Assembly (NCBI RefSeq): GCF_000350225.1
Contig: NW_005179134.1
Coordinates: forward strand, 1-64,000
DNA: 64,000 bases
Direction of reading: 5' to 3'
Source of the DNA: Chondrus crispus
Lineage: Eukaryota; Rhodophyta; Florideophyceae; Gigartinales; Gigartinaceae
Shown here: piece by piece, positions 18,090 through 29,283 of the stretch
How positions within the stretch are numbered: position 1 is the stretch's first letter
How the letters are laid out: every line of letters begins with the position of its first letter
The notes under the pieces: generated by a model
The model's input: the letters and a program-made list of their open reading frames with translations, nothing else
Database searches by the model: none
What the model was told of the DNA's origin: nothing
Position numbers and translations under genes: made by a program

Positions 18090-19055
18090 TGTAGTCCAAT
18101 GCGCCTGTTAGGCAGAGACCAAGGTCCGACGGTCCAACACAAACAACAACAACAAAAACAACAACTGCCAACGGCACAGCGCTACGGAGTGTTCGAAGCT
18201 CCCTGTCCTCTTTAAGCGGGTTTGCGGCCCGCAGTAGCTCGGATACCTGATAGGGGGGGCAAAGAGAAGGGCCCAGCCCGGGATCGGTGAATGGTGGTAG
18301 AGACTTGTAAAGGCAACTGCTCGACGAGTTCGGAGGGGGGTCTAGGTAAACCCGGTCCGATGGGTCGTAAATCCAATGCTCGAAGAGAGCCTTGTACACC
18401 TTATACCCTTGATAAGGTCTTCGACGGGGACGTCGCAACGTAGCCCGTCGGAAAAGAAGAAAACGTAGCAGCGCTACACCGTCGTACTGCCCGATGGCAA
18501 AGTACCAACACCGGATCGGTCGCAACCAGATTCCGATGGAACCAACGCTGAGAAAAGCACCACTGGTGCACAAACACAGAAGCCCGATGGCTAATGACGT
18601 CACGTTGCGGATCGCAATCCTACAAGGTGGGACCAACTCAAGATTAAGGGAAATTAGGATAGGGAAATAAAGCAAAATTGATAACGAAAAAGGGGACCCC
18701 CGAGCGCTGAAGGATGCCGTAGGCTTAGGTAAAAGGGAGCGTCTTGGTAGAGACGGACTTCGACCAAGGCGACATTCAACTCCGGCAACTCGGGTTACCT
18801 TTACTGACTTGGTCGTCAGAGGGCTAAGGTATATATCGCCCCGCCGGAGCCACTACAGTAGCTCGCGGCGCTAGATCCTAGATCTAATCTAGTGTCAGCA
18901 AAATTAATGCCAACTAATTAACTAAATAAAATAAAATAATTAAAAATTAAAACTGTGCAATTATTCACACGTGTGTCCCCCAACCCGGACTACTTTTCAT
19001 ATCCAAATATTTTCCTTTCTTTTCACCCCCCTTTTCAGGTGCGTATTGCACTACA
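18090..19055 (-). mobile_element. LTR of the TGTAGTGCAAT chromovirus family, 966 bp, reverse orientation (3' LTR)
   Basis: In minus sense it starts TGTAGTGCAATA and ends CATTGGACTACA, giving TG...CA ends with 11-bp imperfect inverted termini. A TATA box lies at 18829-18838. It is 966 bp, the same length as the LTR at 37428-38393, and the sampled ends and middle differ by only a few substitutions. It is preceded in minus sense by a purine-rich CTCAGAAGAGGATA tract and is not followed by the family primer binding site, so it is a 3' LTR rather than a 5' LTR. Confidence 0.85.
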
Positions 19056-19069
19056 TATCCTCTTCTGAG
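19056..19069 (-). promoter_or_regulatory. Polypurine tract abutting the 3' LTR
   Basis: Minus-sense CTCAGAAGAGGATA directly before the LTR start. The LTR at 34394 is preceded by nearly the same CTCAGAAGGGGATA. This is where plus-strand DNA synthesis would be primed. Confidence 0.6.
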
Positions 19070-19160
19070 AGTCCTTGCACATCGGCTAAACTGCTTGATC
19101 TCCAGCTCCTTTTTCTCTTCTCGACTCCTTCCATCTTCATTCCTGACCGACGGTCTCCGC

Positions 19161-19874
19161 ATGAGCAAGGACAAGACGAATCCCACGTGTCCTCTACCTT
19201 CTCAGCTCGCGGGCGAAAATACTGCCCGTCGACGCACCGGTGTCGGCTTCGCGAACAAGTCTCGCGCCTCCGTCGACGTCCCTCCTATACCCCGACGTCC
19301 CCCTGATTCGGACGTCTCCGACGCGGCCTTTCATCCAGGTTATCATCCCTTTTGGGTATCCCACCACTACCACTCGCTCGAAGAGCTACAGGACAAAATC
19401 ATGCACGAACATCCTTCCTTATTTGCCTCTGCCCAGTGGTTCTCCTCCGTGGGTATTCGCGACGTTTCCAAAATTGAACACCAATTCGCCGACGACGCGG
19501 GCATGCTTCCCGGTAATCTCCCTGTGCTTGCTATCCGCTCCTTTGACTGGCGAACCCGTATAGCAATTCCGACTTCCATCCTACGTCATCCTCCCCCACG
19601 GGGCCGTCCCACTCTCTCTCTGCGATTTATGGAGGCCGTATTCGCTCGGCTTGTCATCCCCATTTCCGACACCCTCATACCCTCGTCATACGGTTGCGAC
19701 ACTTGGCGTTGTCGTACAGAGGGCGAACGCCTCTACTTGGACAATCTCATTGATATCACCTTTTTGGTGACCCTGCCGCCGAGACGGATCGCCTGTGGCG
19801 AAACCGACATACTGTCACATCTGATGCCATTTTCTGGACCGAACCCATTATCCCTTCGAATTTCCATCATTTAA
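19161..19874 (+). CDS. Chromovirus antisense accessory ORF, copy B1, N-terminal part
   Basis: Starts about 100 bp inside the 3' LTR and runs against the LTR sense. The ATG at 19161 is preferred because copy B2 starts at the same place relative to its LTR. Blocks RRTGVGFANKS, AFHPGYHPFWVSHH and SLEELQDKIMHEHPSLFASA recur in B2 (34269 downward). No enzyme motif is recognised; the family is unknown to me. It ends at a stop at about 19872. A TTTTCTTCTTTCAG acceptor-like site at about 19886-19899 precedes the next block, so an intron or frame change may join it to the ORF at 19906. Confidence 0.55.
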   Translation: MSKDKTNPTCPLPSQLAGENTARRRTGVGFANKSRASVDVPPIPRRPPDSDVSDAAFHPGYHPFWVSHHYHSLEELQDKIMHEHPSLFASAQWFSSVGIRDVSKIEHQFADDAGMLPGNLPVLAIRSFDWRTRIAIPTSILRHPPPRGRPTLSLRFMEAVFARLVIPISDTLIPSSYGCDTWRCRTEGERLYLDNLIDITFLVTLPPRRIACGETDILSHLMPFSGPNPLSLRISII

Positions 19875-19905
19875 ACGCGGGGGTATTTTCTTCTTTCAGA
19901 ACACA

Positions 19906-20988
19906 TTGCGCTTTGAACGGCGTATTCGGTCTGATACGGAGTACTTCATCGGCTACCAAATGATAGAGGCGCGCGAAATTTCCCGTCAGCATTATGCAAG
20001 TCGTTACCAGCGCATCCCCTCATGGTGGAGCCAGTACGAGGTGAGTCAAGGCTTTTGGGCTGAAATAGGACCCATACTCACGTACTATGGCAGCTACCTG
20101 CGGGATCCGCAACACGGGTTATGGGTGGTCTTCCTCACAGAGTGGTGCATCGAAGTAGCTGCGACCCTCTTGTGGGAGACCTACGATTGCTGGCGCCTGT
20201 GGCACCTCCCCGCGAAGCTGATAGCACAAATGCGTCTATTGGACTTCTCTGTCCCTCTGGGTGGCTCCGATTTCAATCGCGAAATACGCTCCCTCCTTGA
20301 TACGATCGAGGGCGTGCATTGGGACTGTGTCCCTCCGCAAAACTCCTCTCGATCTTTCAATCGCCCACGTCCCTCTTTCTCCCCTGGTCGAAACCACCCA
20401 GCCGCGGGCGACTTCGTGTGGTTCAACCCCTGGTCATCGACCCTCTGCTCAGCGTGGGAAGCTCAAACGAGCCGCCGATTCGGAAACCAAACACCAGTTC
20501 CCGACATTACCCCCATCGTCACATCTGACCCCCGGGAGCTTCACGTGTGCTCCCGTCCTTCCTCTCCAATTCCTCTTCGATCGGCTGTCCCTGCTTCCCC
20601 GCGCGCAGCCCTAGTCTCTCCGTTCTCGTCAAAGGCACCTTCAGCTGTCGAAATTCCCTCGGCAGGCTACACCGAAACATTGTCGGTAAGGGAAGTGATA
20701 TCTTCCCCACCGTCTTCAACAATTCCAAAAATACCCACGACGTCACGAGCGTACACTGTGCCTTGCTCCGCGCTCACGGTGTTGAGAGAGAGGCTCTGCA
20801 AGGAGCCTCGATTGACGACTTGCGAGTTTTGGCTCGCCTCGTGTCATCACTTCCAAGGGCAAATCCTTTGGCAACCCTTCCGTCTGAGCTGGCGGGCGCG
20901 ACAATTCCCTCCTGATAGCTTGTGGCATCTCTATCCTGCCTGCGTGACGCTGAATTTGCGACATCGTCATGTCGCCTTTGATCCGTAA
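19906..20988 (+). CDS. Chromovirus antisense accessory ORF, copy B1, C-terminal part
   Basis: 360 codons. The first 140 are aromatic-rich and look folded (PSWWSQYEVSQGFW, LWETYDCWRLWHLPAKL). A Pro/Ser-rich linker follows at about 150-290. The conserved tail (AHGVEREALQGASIDDL and LRVLARLVSSLP) is read in a different frame from about 20760, so a frame change lies near 20700-20760. The tail is shared with B2 and with the copy ending near 25650. I cannot assign a function. Position antisense at the 3' end of a retroelement suggests a separately transcribed accessory gene. Confidence 0.5.
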   Translation: MRFERRIRSDTEYFIGYQMIEAREISRQHYASRYQRIPSWWSQYEVSQGFWAEIGPILTYYGSYLRDPQHGLWVVFLTEWCIEVAATLLWETYDCWRLWHLPAKLIAQMRLLDFSVPLGGSDFNREIRSLLDTIEGVHWDCVPPQNSSRSFNRPRPSFSPGRNHPAAGDFVWFNPWSSTLCSAWEAQTSRRFGNQTPVPDITPIVTSDPRELHVCSRPSSPIPLRSAVPASPRAALVSPFSSKAPSAVEIPSAGYTETLSVREVISSPPSSTIPKIPTTSRAYTVPCSALTVLRERLCKEPRLTTCEFWLASCHHFQGQILWQPFRLSWRARQFPPDSLWHLYPACVTLNLRHRHVAFDP

Positions 20989-20989
20989 A

Positions 20990-22490
20990 TTGAATTTTCC
21001 TGCGTGCTCCTTCGTCCCTTCGTTTCCTCCTCTTTTTCTCATTGGGGCCCACCCCGTCATAATCACGATGGCACCCTTATATCTCCTTCCTCCTTCTCTT
21101 CACCTCGCTACTTCCTCCTCTTTTCCATTCTTCTTGGCGCTCCCTCCCCGTTATGATCACGGTAGTGCCCTCACATTATCTCCTTCCTTCTCTTCCCCTA
21201 TCTCCTTTCCTCCTCTTTTGCTCGTGCGCCCCCGACGCCGGGTCCCGTCCTCTACTCCTTCAAAATAAACAATAACAAGAAGTAGGGAGTCAAAAGAAAT
21301 GAAATGAGAGTGAGGGTCCGTTGCGTTATTTTGGATCTTATCGGACCATCATGCGTGAAGCGTGGTGCATGTCGATGCGTTCGGCGGTTGCCGTCTGCGA
21401 ACTGTGTCATCGACCTCGTAGTCAACGTTGATGTTTCGTTTTGAAAGTGGGTCCACCGCGTATGATCAGCCAGAAAACCGGCGGTTTCGGAAGTGACGGG
21501 CAGACGTGCCCTCATTATGCGCAAACAGCGCGCACTCGCGCGTTACTTCCGTCCCAACGGTGCGGCAATAGGGCTTCTCCGTATCCCTTGCACGAACGTC
21601 ATTCTCCTCGTTATAATTTCGTAGTCCTCATAAATAAGCACCCTCAAGAATGGCAGGTGCCGTTGATCGACAAACAACAAAAAATAGAGAAGGCGGGTCG
21701 TTGTCGTGTTCCTCCCTTCTTTGGCGTAGTTAGTAGTCGTGGGATCGGCGGTTGTAGCTGGTGCCAACAAACCGGCATGATACGTGAACTGTCGTTCTTA
21801 TTAATTTCGTTAATATTCTCCAAGGGTGTCTTTGCACCTCGTTCCTCATGAGCCGGCGTGCGGTGCACTTCTGCTACTAAGTCAAGTAACGCATCGTTCG
21901 GTCCGATTCTGTAGGGAACCCATTGTCCCGCGTGGTGATGACGGACTAAAAATAATCTCACGTTCGTCGTGTGTCAACACGTCTGCTGATCTAGCAGAAG
22001 CGTGTGCGTCCGTGTCCCCACCTCTTCGCCTGAGTCCAGTTAGTTTCTCTGTCGTCCTACCCGGGCTCCGTCTCGTCTTGCCCGTCGGTAGTTGCGGTCC
22101 GAGTATCTCCTCGACAGTACAGTAACACAAATTGAGACAAAACGAGCAAGGAGAGTACAATAAATGAAACTAATTGGATAATGAAGAAGGGGCGGTCTCC
22201 GGTGTCTGTAGCAACATATGAATCGTCGTGATCACAACCTCGTAGAACGTCCCCTTCTCTCCTTCAGAGTCGCTCGCTCTGCCGTAGTCTTTGTGGTCCT
22301 TCAGGTCCGAGTGGTGGGGCCTGGGGCCCCAATCGCATTATCAATCGGGAAATCATGAAAACTATGCTCCTCCCTGAAGCGAGGGTTTCCTCGTCTTCCC
22401 TTTTCTGGCTTTTCGTTTACTGCCGGGAACGGGGAGAAGTATCGCGAAGATTCATGTTTGCAGTATTTTCTTCCGACTTCTGAAATGTGA
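20990..22490. other. Pyrimidine-rich (purine-rich on minus) 3' region and unassigned sequence
   Basis: 20990-21280 is strongly C/T-rich with repeated TCCTCCTCTTTT-like blocks, matching the character of 26.04-26.48 kb. In LTR sense this is the purine-rich region between pol and the antisense ORF. From about 21280 to 22490 I recognise nothing. One junction of the proposed inversion should lie in this interval. Confidence 0.45.
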
Positions 22491-22503
22491 GTCGCATTAA
22501 CAG

Positions 22504-23591
22504 GTGGTTAGGGGTGCCCCGAAAGCGGTCAATTACGCTACCGCTTGGTCGCTTGACGTACCCGTGGCGCCGTCACGCTCGTTCGGGCGTCACGGCCGGC
22601 GAACTCCTGGCGAGGGTGTACTTGCGTCCCGATCTACTACGGGTCCGTGCCATATACGAAAGTGGCTTGACGGAGGGGGCATCCCTCGCCTTGGGGCGCT
22701 TTTTATCGGCGGGGACGGTGCCCCCTATCAGATTCCGGACGAAGTACCGAGGGATAAGACGTTCGCCTACAGTGTGGAGGAGGCGGAGTATGTCGACCGG
22801 ATGTCGACGTACTTGTTCCACCAGCGCCCCCGAGGTCCCCGTCGTTTCATCCTTTCGGAAGTAGCGGGGCTGTACGTCAGCCCCCGTCTTCGTGCCTTTT
22901 GGAAGGCTCGTGCCGCTCTTCAGAAATCTGCCTGCTCTCTCATGCGTCTCCACCATATCGCCTTGGTGCCGACCGATTGGTCGGCGTACCGCTACACCAA
23001 AGAGGAAGACGGACGGGTCTTCCCGTCCGCCGCGTTTTCCCCGGGTCTATCACGAAGCGATTTTCCGGGACTTCCGTCAAGCGTAGGGGATGCACTTCCC
23101 TCGTTAGGGGTGCACCCGTTGCTCCCCTACACTTTAAAGCACTTCGGCTTTGCCTGTAACGACCCCACGCACCCAGCCTACGGAGACTTAGTATACAATT
23201 TCGATTGCGAATGGGCGTGGTCTCTTTGTAGCGCCTTTATGTACGAAGTTGCGTTGCACGGGAGGGCCTTCGAGCAGCCCCTCGGCGTACTGTCCTTCCT
23301 CGGTGGGGTTTTGCCGTCTCTCCCCGACGGCACGTTAAACTCCTTGGAGCGCAGCTCTCCGCATGTCCCGTGGTCCTATTCCTCGGTCCTCGACTTAATG
23401 CACTGCGCCGTCGCGGTGCCCGAACGTAACCGACGCCTTTGGACGGATTTCACGACAGGCACTCGAAGTCTCTTCCTTGCGTACGACTCCCCGACCGACT
23501 CCTTCGTGGCCCGCCCGAGCGTGCCGGCTGCGGGTCCGTCCCGTAGCAAAAGGGGGGGTAGGATCTACGGCGCAGGAGGCGCGACGGAAGA
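22504..23591 (+). CDS. Antisense accessory ORF, copy B3, N-terminal part, interrupted by a solo LTR
   Basis: About 360 codons reading up to the LTR border. It includes KTFAYSVEEAEYVDRM, a region HPLLPYTLKHFGFACNDPTH and YNFDCEWAWSLCSAFMYEVA. The last loosely parallels the P-I-L-x-Y ... D-P-x-H ... E-W pattern in copy B1. The frame runs into the solo LTR at 23597. The gene probably resumes at 24652. No domain is recognised. Confidence 0.45.
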
Positions 23592-23596
23592 TATAT
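23592..23596. repeat. Target-site duplication TATAT, left
   Basis: Five bases identical to 24647-24651 on the other side of the solo LTR. Confidence 0.8.
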
Positions 23597-24646
23597 TGTA
23601 ATGCAATAAGGGGTTGCCCAAGGGGGTGAAGGGAAAAGAAACTAAGTTGGAATGTGAATACTGTAGTCCGGGATTGGGGGACACACGTGTGAAAATTTGC
23701 ACAGTTTTTATTTTAATTATTAATTTTATTTTGTTAATTAGTCAGTATTAATTTTGCTGACATTGGATTAGATCTAGGATCTAGCGCCGCGAGCTACTGT
23801 AATGGCTCCGGCTGGGCGATATATACCTTAGCCCGCTGACCACCAAGTCAGTAAAGATAACCCGAGTTGCCAGAGTCTGATATCGCCTTGGTCGAAGTCC
23901 GTCTTTCAGAAGACATTCCCTTCTACTACAGATTACTTTATCCCTTGCGCTCGGGGGTTCCCTTTCCTTTTTCTTTATTTCCCTATCCTTTTCAATCTCT
24001 AATTCTACCTATTTTCCCTTATCTTGTGTTGGTGCCATCGGCCTCGGTTGCGACCGAACCGGTGTAGGTGTCTTAGCCATCGGGCGACACAGTTGACGTA
24101 GCGCTGCTACTGTGGCCCATTCTCCGACGGAGACTGTTGAAACGACGTCTCCCTCGAAGGGCTTTGTCGTGTGTACAAGCCAGTGTTGGTGCCATCGGCC
24201 TCGGTTGCGACCGAACCGGTGTAGGTGTTTCGAGCCATCGGGCGGCACAGTTGGTGGAGCGCTGCTACTTTCATTTCATCCCGTCGGGCTGCGTTGCGAC
24301 GCCCCCGTCGAAGACCATGTCGCGTTACAAGGTGTCGAAAAAGCTCAACGAGCATTGGCCTTACAACTCAGTGGAACCAGGGTACCTACGTACACGCCCC
24401 ACCCCACACTCGTCAAGCAGTTCCCTTCGCAAGTCTCTATCACATCGATCCCGGGCCGGGCTGTTTCTCTGTGCCCCCCTCTTCAAGGATCTGAGCTACT
24501 ACGACTTGCAAGCTCGTTTAAACGGAGAAGGGAGATTCGGACACTCCGTAGCGCTGTGTCGTCGGCAGTTCTTCTTTTTGTTGCTGTTATTGTTTTTGCT
24601 GGACCATCGGACCGCGGTCTCTGCCTGACAGTCGCATTGCACTACA
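23597..24646 (+). mobile_element. Solo LTR, TGTAATGCAAT variant, 1,050 bp
   Basis: Starts TGTAATGCAATA and ends GCATTGCACTACA. It shares the GATATATACC TATA box (about 23818) and long stretches with the 966-bp LTRs but is about 84 bp longer. It has exact 5-bp TATAT repeats on both sides and no PBS or polypurine tract. It is therefore a complete insertion reduced by LTR-LTR recombination, and it sits inside the B3 accessory ORF. Confidence 0.85.
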
Positions 24647-24651
24647 TATAT
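24647..24651. repeat. Target-site duplication TATAT, right
   Basis: Pairs with 23592-23596. Confidence 0.8.
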
Positions 24652-25690
24652 CGAGACCTCGACTGCGAGCCCCCTGCCATCGCGTTGGATGGGGCTGACA
24701 CAGTGCGGCCTCCTCCCGATGCCGGTTACCATACCGGGCCGGGGTCTACGTTACCTCCCCTCCCCTCTCTTGGTTCCGTTGGGGGTCCGGGTACCCAACT
24801 GACCACCGCGCTCAGTCTTGCCCTAGCTCGTGGCGAAATAACGGCAATTCCCCGGTTGTACCGCGCCCTGCCGAACTTAATCGATCGGACCTGGAACGTG
24901 GAGGAATTACTTCAAACCCTGACGAATTGGTATCTCGGGCGCAGTAGCGAAGCGCGCCGCCTCGGAGCGGAGCGCCAGGCCTTTTCTATCGAACGTGACA
25001 CAATCGCGGCCTAGCTCCACATCGCTCAGGGCGAACCCGAGGCCCTACGCGAGGCCTCGTTGCGACGCGCGAGCGATCTCCAGCGCGCCATGGCAGAACG
25101 ATCGTGGTGAGCGACACGTTTTCAGAGACGCTCGTCTCGAACCAGCTGGGTCGGCTTCCGTACCGCGGCAGAGTCTTCAAGACCCTCACGAAGGTCGCAG
25201 GCACGGCCGTTCGGCGACCGACGGACCTGCGACCTCGGCTGATCCATCTCAGGATCCGATTCCCCACGAGGAGGTAGCGCTTCCGCCTCTCAACGAAACG
25301 GGAGCGGACGTGCCGTCGCACCCCAGCTACTGTCCTTCGAGGGGGCGTGCTTCTGGTTAGTCGCAGCCAGCCTGCCGGTCCGAGCCATTTCGAGAAGCGA
25401 AGGACATCCAATTCCCCTTGCTGCCTCTGTCCCTCCTGACCAACAATTTCCCACACGGGAGTCAGCCTCTCCTGTAACCCTCAACTCCAATGGAGTTGAT
25501 CCTGAAGTGAGAACCTATACAACTCTCCTGAAAGCTCACAAAGTTCCAGAGGAAGCCTTACAAGGGACCTCCCTCGAGGATCTGCGAGTTCTCGCTCGCC
25601 TCATTACCTCCACTCCAAAAGAAAAGACTCTTTGGCAAAAGTCTCACGGAACTCCCTCGATGTCATGGCTGCATGACCCATTCGTAGATC
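24652..25690 (+). pseudogene. Antisense accessory ORF, copy B3, C-terminal part
   Basis: Directly follows the solo LTR. A helical stretch (LTTALSLALARGEITAIPRL, then NVEELLQTLTNWYLG) ends in a stop at 25012, with coiled-coil-like sequence continuing to about 25110. A Pro-rich linker follows in other frames. From 25507 the family tail returns: LLKAHKVPEEALQGTSLEDL then RVLARLITSTPKEKT. The tail identifies it as the same family as B1 and B2. Relative to the minus-strand chromovirus copy at 28.1-33.4 kb it is antisense and downstream, as in B1. Confidence 0.5.
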
Positions 25691-25854
25691 CAGATGTGGA
25701 GTGTCGTTCGGTTGGCGAAAATACTCTCACATTCCGGAATAAAAAATTCCCATGCCTATTCATCGTTCCTTTTGAGTCCGTATCGTTCATTATCTCCGTG
25801 CGCTCCGTCGACTATGGCGGCTCTTCGGCCATCCCCTTTTTCCGTCCTCCTTAA

Positions 25855-28053
25855 TTTCACAATTGAGGCGTCTGGTCACATTCCAGATCGGAGTGATACG
25901 CGCTGGTGTTACCTGTCGCTCCCTCGCGAGTGGGTTATCTCGTTTCAAAGTTCTCTCCAGCTCCTGATAGTGTATTGTGTCAGGCACACGATTGCCCTTG
26001 TGTTGCGGAGATATATCAGGTTCTTGTCGGGCCACTGTCCTCTCCATGACTCTCCCAATTTTCCTCCTCTTTAAATCTCAGTATACTTCCCCCTTCTCAT
26101 CCCTCTACCTCCTTCTCTTCAGCTCTCAAATTCTTCCTCTTTAAATGGTACTATATTTTTTCTCCTGCCACTTGGTGTAGCCTTCCTCCTCTTTGACGGT
26201 CGAATGCCTCGTCTATTTTCCCCTTCCCTTCTCTTTAGTTCGTCCTCTTCGTATTCCCCTGCAGTTCGCCCAGCCTCCTTCCAAAGAGTTCTCCTTGCTC
26301 TGTACCATTTCCCTTATTCCATCGCGGTGTACTTCTTACCTCCTCTTAATGAGCATTCTTTCTCCTTTCCTCCAGCTTTCCGTATGCGAAACTGCTCTTG
26401 TTTTCCTCCTCTTCCCTACAAACTGTCTTTGCATCAGCGAGCGGCTGAATAACGACTCCCTACAATTTTTCTCCAGGGCATTTGCCGGCTCGCTCAGCTT
26501 ACCCGGACGTCCTCAAAGGCATTCGCAACCTTCGTTACTTTAGGGTGCATTGCTGTCCGTTTACCTCTCCGATAGGTAGTTTTCCTTCTCTTCAAATTGC
26601 ATTCCCCGTGCACAGTCCTTGTTCGTTGTGCTGCATGCGCTATATTTTGCGAGCGTCGAAACTGGCGACAAGAGGTTCGCTAGAAAGCTCCTGTTCGGCA
26701 AACGGCGACGGGGTCAGAAACTAGTGTCATTCTCATAGTTGTGACGACATAGACTTTGCCCTCTCTGTCCTTGACAGCTTCCCCTGCATTCGTGAACTCC
26801 GAATCGTGACACGATTGGTATGGAACTTCAACGTCCTCGCCCGTGAGCTCGGTCAGAGCGTCCTTTTCACTTCCGAGTTGTCACTTGAAGCAGTGAACCT
26901 CGGGGCAACTGCGAAACAACCGTTCCAATTTCTCGTTGCGTATGTGAACAATACTGACGGGTTGGTCGTGTGGCGTGGGATTTTGTACAGTTCTCCGTCA
27001 AAATTTGGTCATCCTCCGAGCGGTCATCAGGGACCATTTTTCCGCGTTTCCTTGTCATATCATAGACTTGTTCGCTGATTGTGTTAAAGGCGATCTGGTT
27101 TCAGATATTTCGGCAGTGTGGGTCGTAAGATACCACGTCGATACGACAGAGTGCTGTCCGTTTGCGTAATTTTCTGCATAGTAGACGAGACAAACGGGTT
27201 ACTTCCTAACGTTCATTCATACCTCTTCACAAAATGTTTGTGTGAACCCCCTTGCGATGTACGACCACATGAGTCGTATGTCTTTTGGGTTCCTTGCTCG
27301 ACCGACGTGCCCCTCTCCCTCGATCCTCTTGGCAATCATTTTTTTCTCGGGAACTTCATATCAATTTCGCACGACCGTCGTAAAGTGTCGCCGAGATCCT
27401 TTTCCTCCTTCTCGGATTTCATACTCCTTTTGCTAATGACGCTCATGTACGTCGTTCGCGTAGGTATCCATGATGACGTCTCCTTGGATCCGATGCACTC
27501 CTCTAGTTCAGACATAAGATAGAAGTCCAGGGACAAAGGTCGAATGTGTACATACTTTCACCAAAACGATCGCAATCCCGATGCAGCGGTGCACTTTGCA
27601 TGCGATTATGCGTTCCGTTCCTGGGTCCAGCTTCCGGAAGAGGGGAGAGAAACCTAAATGACGAGAAAAAACTGAGGTGTGATGTAGTGAGTGCTACATT
27701 GTGGGGAACGTTCCCTTCATGGGCTCGCCAATGTGGTCTGACCGGAGCGTTTGCGTCATCATCTTCCTTCTGGGGGATCAGACATTTTCCATGATGCCCG
27801 GCGTATCCCTTCCGTGTCGCGGACCGGACTGTCTCTCCTATGCGGGGCAGGGAAGCGAAGGGCGACTCGCCCATACGTTCGATCCTGACTTCACCGATTT
27901 CTCTATCATCTTCCTTTGGCTCTTTGCGACTATTCATCAATCTCCGCATGTCGCTCCGCGTGCGCCTGCGATGCGGGCTCCTCCTTCGCTCTCAATGAAG
28001 CGCCTGGTCTCGAATCTTGGGTCTACTGTAGACGTATTCCTTCTCTTGGCGCG
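25855..28053. other. 3' non-coding region of the minus-strand chromovirus copy, unassigned
   Basis: 25855-26480 is C/T-rich on plus (purine-rich in element sense) with many TCCTCCTCTTTAA-type blocks. 26.5-28.05 kb has only short ORFs. Pol similarity of the neighbouring copy stops at about 28060, so integrase and chromodomain of that copy are missing here. Confidence 0.4.
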
Positions 28054-29283
28054 TCAATGGCCTCCCTCAAGAGCGAGGATGTCGTCCAGCCTTTCAAAAT
28101 CTTTCTCATCGTCTTCTGTAGCGTCGGCCGGTTCGACCATAAAACATGGGATTTCGTCGTCGATTTCGTCGATGGTTTCTCCTTGCGTTAACAGCCTTGA
28201 CAAGGCATCTGCCTGGCTGTTTGCCTTTCCTTTCTTGTACTTGATTTCCAAGTCGAATTCCGAGAGCCGTAGCCTCCATCGGATTAATCACCCACTTGGG
28301 TTCGTCACGTTCATCAACCACCTCAAAGAGGCGTTGTCGGTGTGTACAATAAAATGCTCGCCATACAAATATGGGCTTAGAGTCTGGACGGCCCAAATAA
28401 CCGCCAGACATTCCTTCTCTGAAACAGAATAGTTCCTCTCAGCTGCAGCTAACGTTCTGGAAAAGAACCCGATGGGTTTTCGTTGTTCATCCGGATAAGT
28501 TTGAAATAATGCAGCTCCGATTTGATAATCACTTGCGTCGGTATCCACCGAATATGGAAGGTCCTTCTTTCGCAGCACCAGCACCGGTGGTGCCAAGATG
28601 GCCTCCTTGAGCTTATGAAAAGCTTTCTTACAAGGCTCGTCGAATCCTTCCAACTGGACCGGTTGTCTCTTCTTCAATAGTTGATTGAGCGGATGCGCGA
28701 TTTTCGCGTAATGCGGGACAAACCTGCAGTACACATTGCAAAGTCCCAAGAAGCTTCTGAGCTGGGTCTGCGTTTGAGGGTACCTCAGTTGTTCCAACGC
28801 CGCGGTGCGAGCGGCATCGACTTCCAACGTACCTGGCCGAACGACATGGCCCAGGTACTTGATCTTTTCGACGAAAAATTCGCGCTTGCGAAGCTTGAGC
28901 TTCACACCTGCCTTCTCCAATACTGACAGTATTTCATCCACGTGAACCATATGTTCTTCCCAAGACTTGCTGAAAATGATGATATCATCCAAGTACACCA
29001 GACACGACTTCCTTCGGAACGGAGAGAGCCGGATATCCATGGCTCTCTGGAACATCGCCGGTGTGTTGGTAAGCCCGAAGGGCATTATTGAGAATCGGTA
29101 AAAACCTGAGTGGCATGAAAAAGCGGTCTTGTCGCTGTCGCATTCCGGGATAGGCATCTGCCAATATCCGGAAATTGCGTCGAGCGCGGAGAAGACCTTG
29201 GTGTCTCCCAACGAATCGAGACATTCATCCATCCTTGGTAAAGGGTAAGTATCCTTCACCGTTACGGCATTTAATCTACGATA
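28054..29283 (-). pseudogene. Chromovirus copy 1: reverse transcriptase and RNase H
   Basis: Minus-strand Ty3/gypsy RT-RNase H. RRLNAVTVKDTYPLPRMDE, SALDAISGYWQMPI (first catalytic Asp) and CLVYLDDIIIFSKSWEEH (active-site YLDD) are followed by VDTDASDYQIGAALF (RNase H Asp) and [10 protein letters not shown] frame change near 28290 moves the last part to another frame, and family similarity ends at about 28060 before integrase. The ORF start near 29370 is inside the insertion and is not the natural start. Confidence 0.85.

Noticed and set aside
17962-18675. An ORF of about 200 codons in the LTR, open in both 966-bp LTRs (also 37808-38413)
   Set aside because: It starts and ends within LTR sequence, has a low-complexity Val tail from a GTT repeat, and is not kept in the longer LTR forms. 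Shared openness follows from near identity.
18090-24646. A 6.5-kb composite transposon with 1-kb terminal inverted repeats, each with 11-bp inverted ends
   Set aside because: The right unit has its own TATAT target duplication, so it is a separate solo LTR. The left unit pairs better with the LTR at 37428. The inverted look is accidental.
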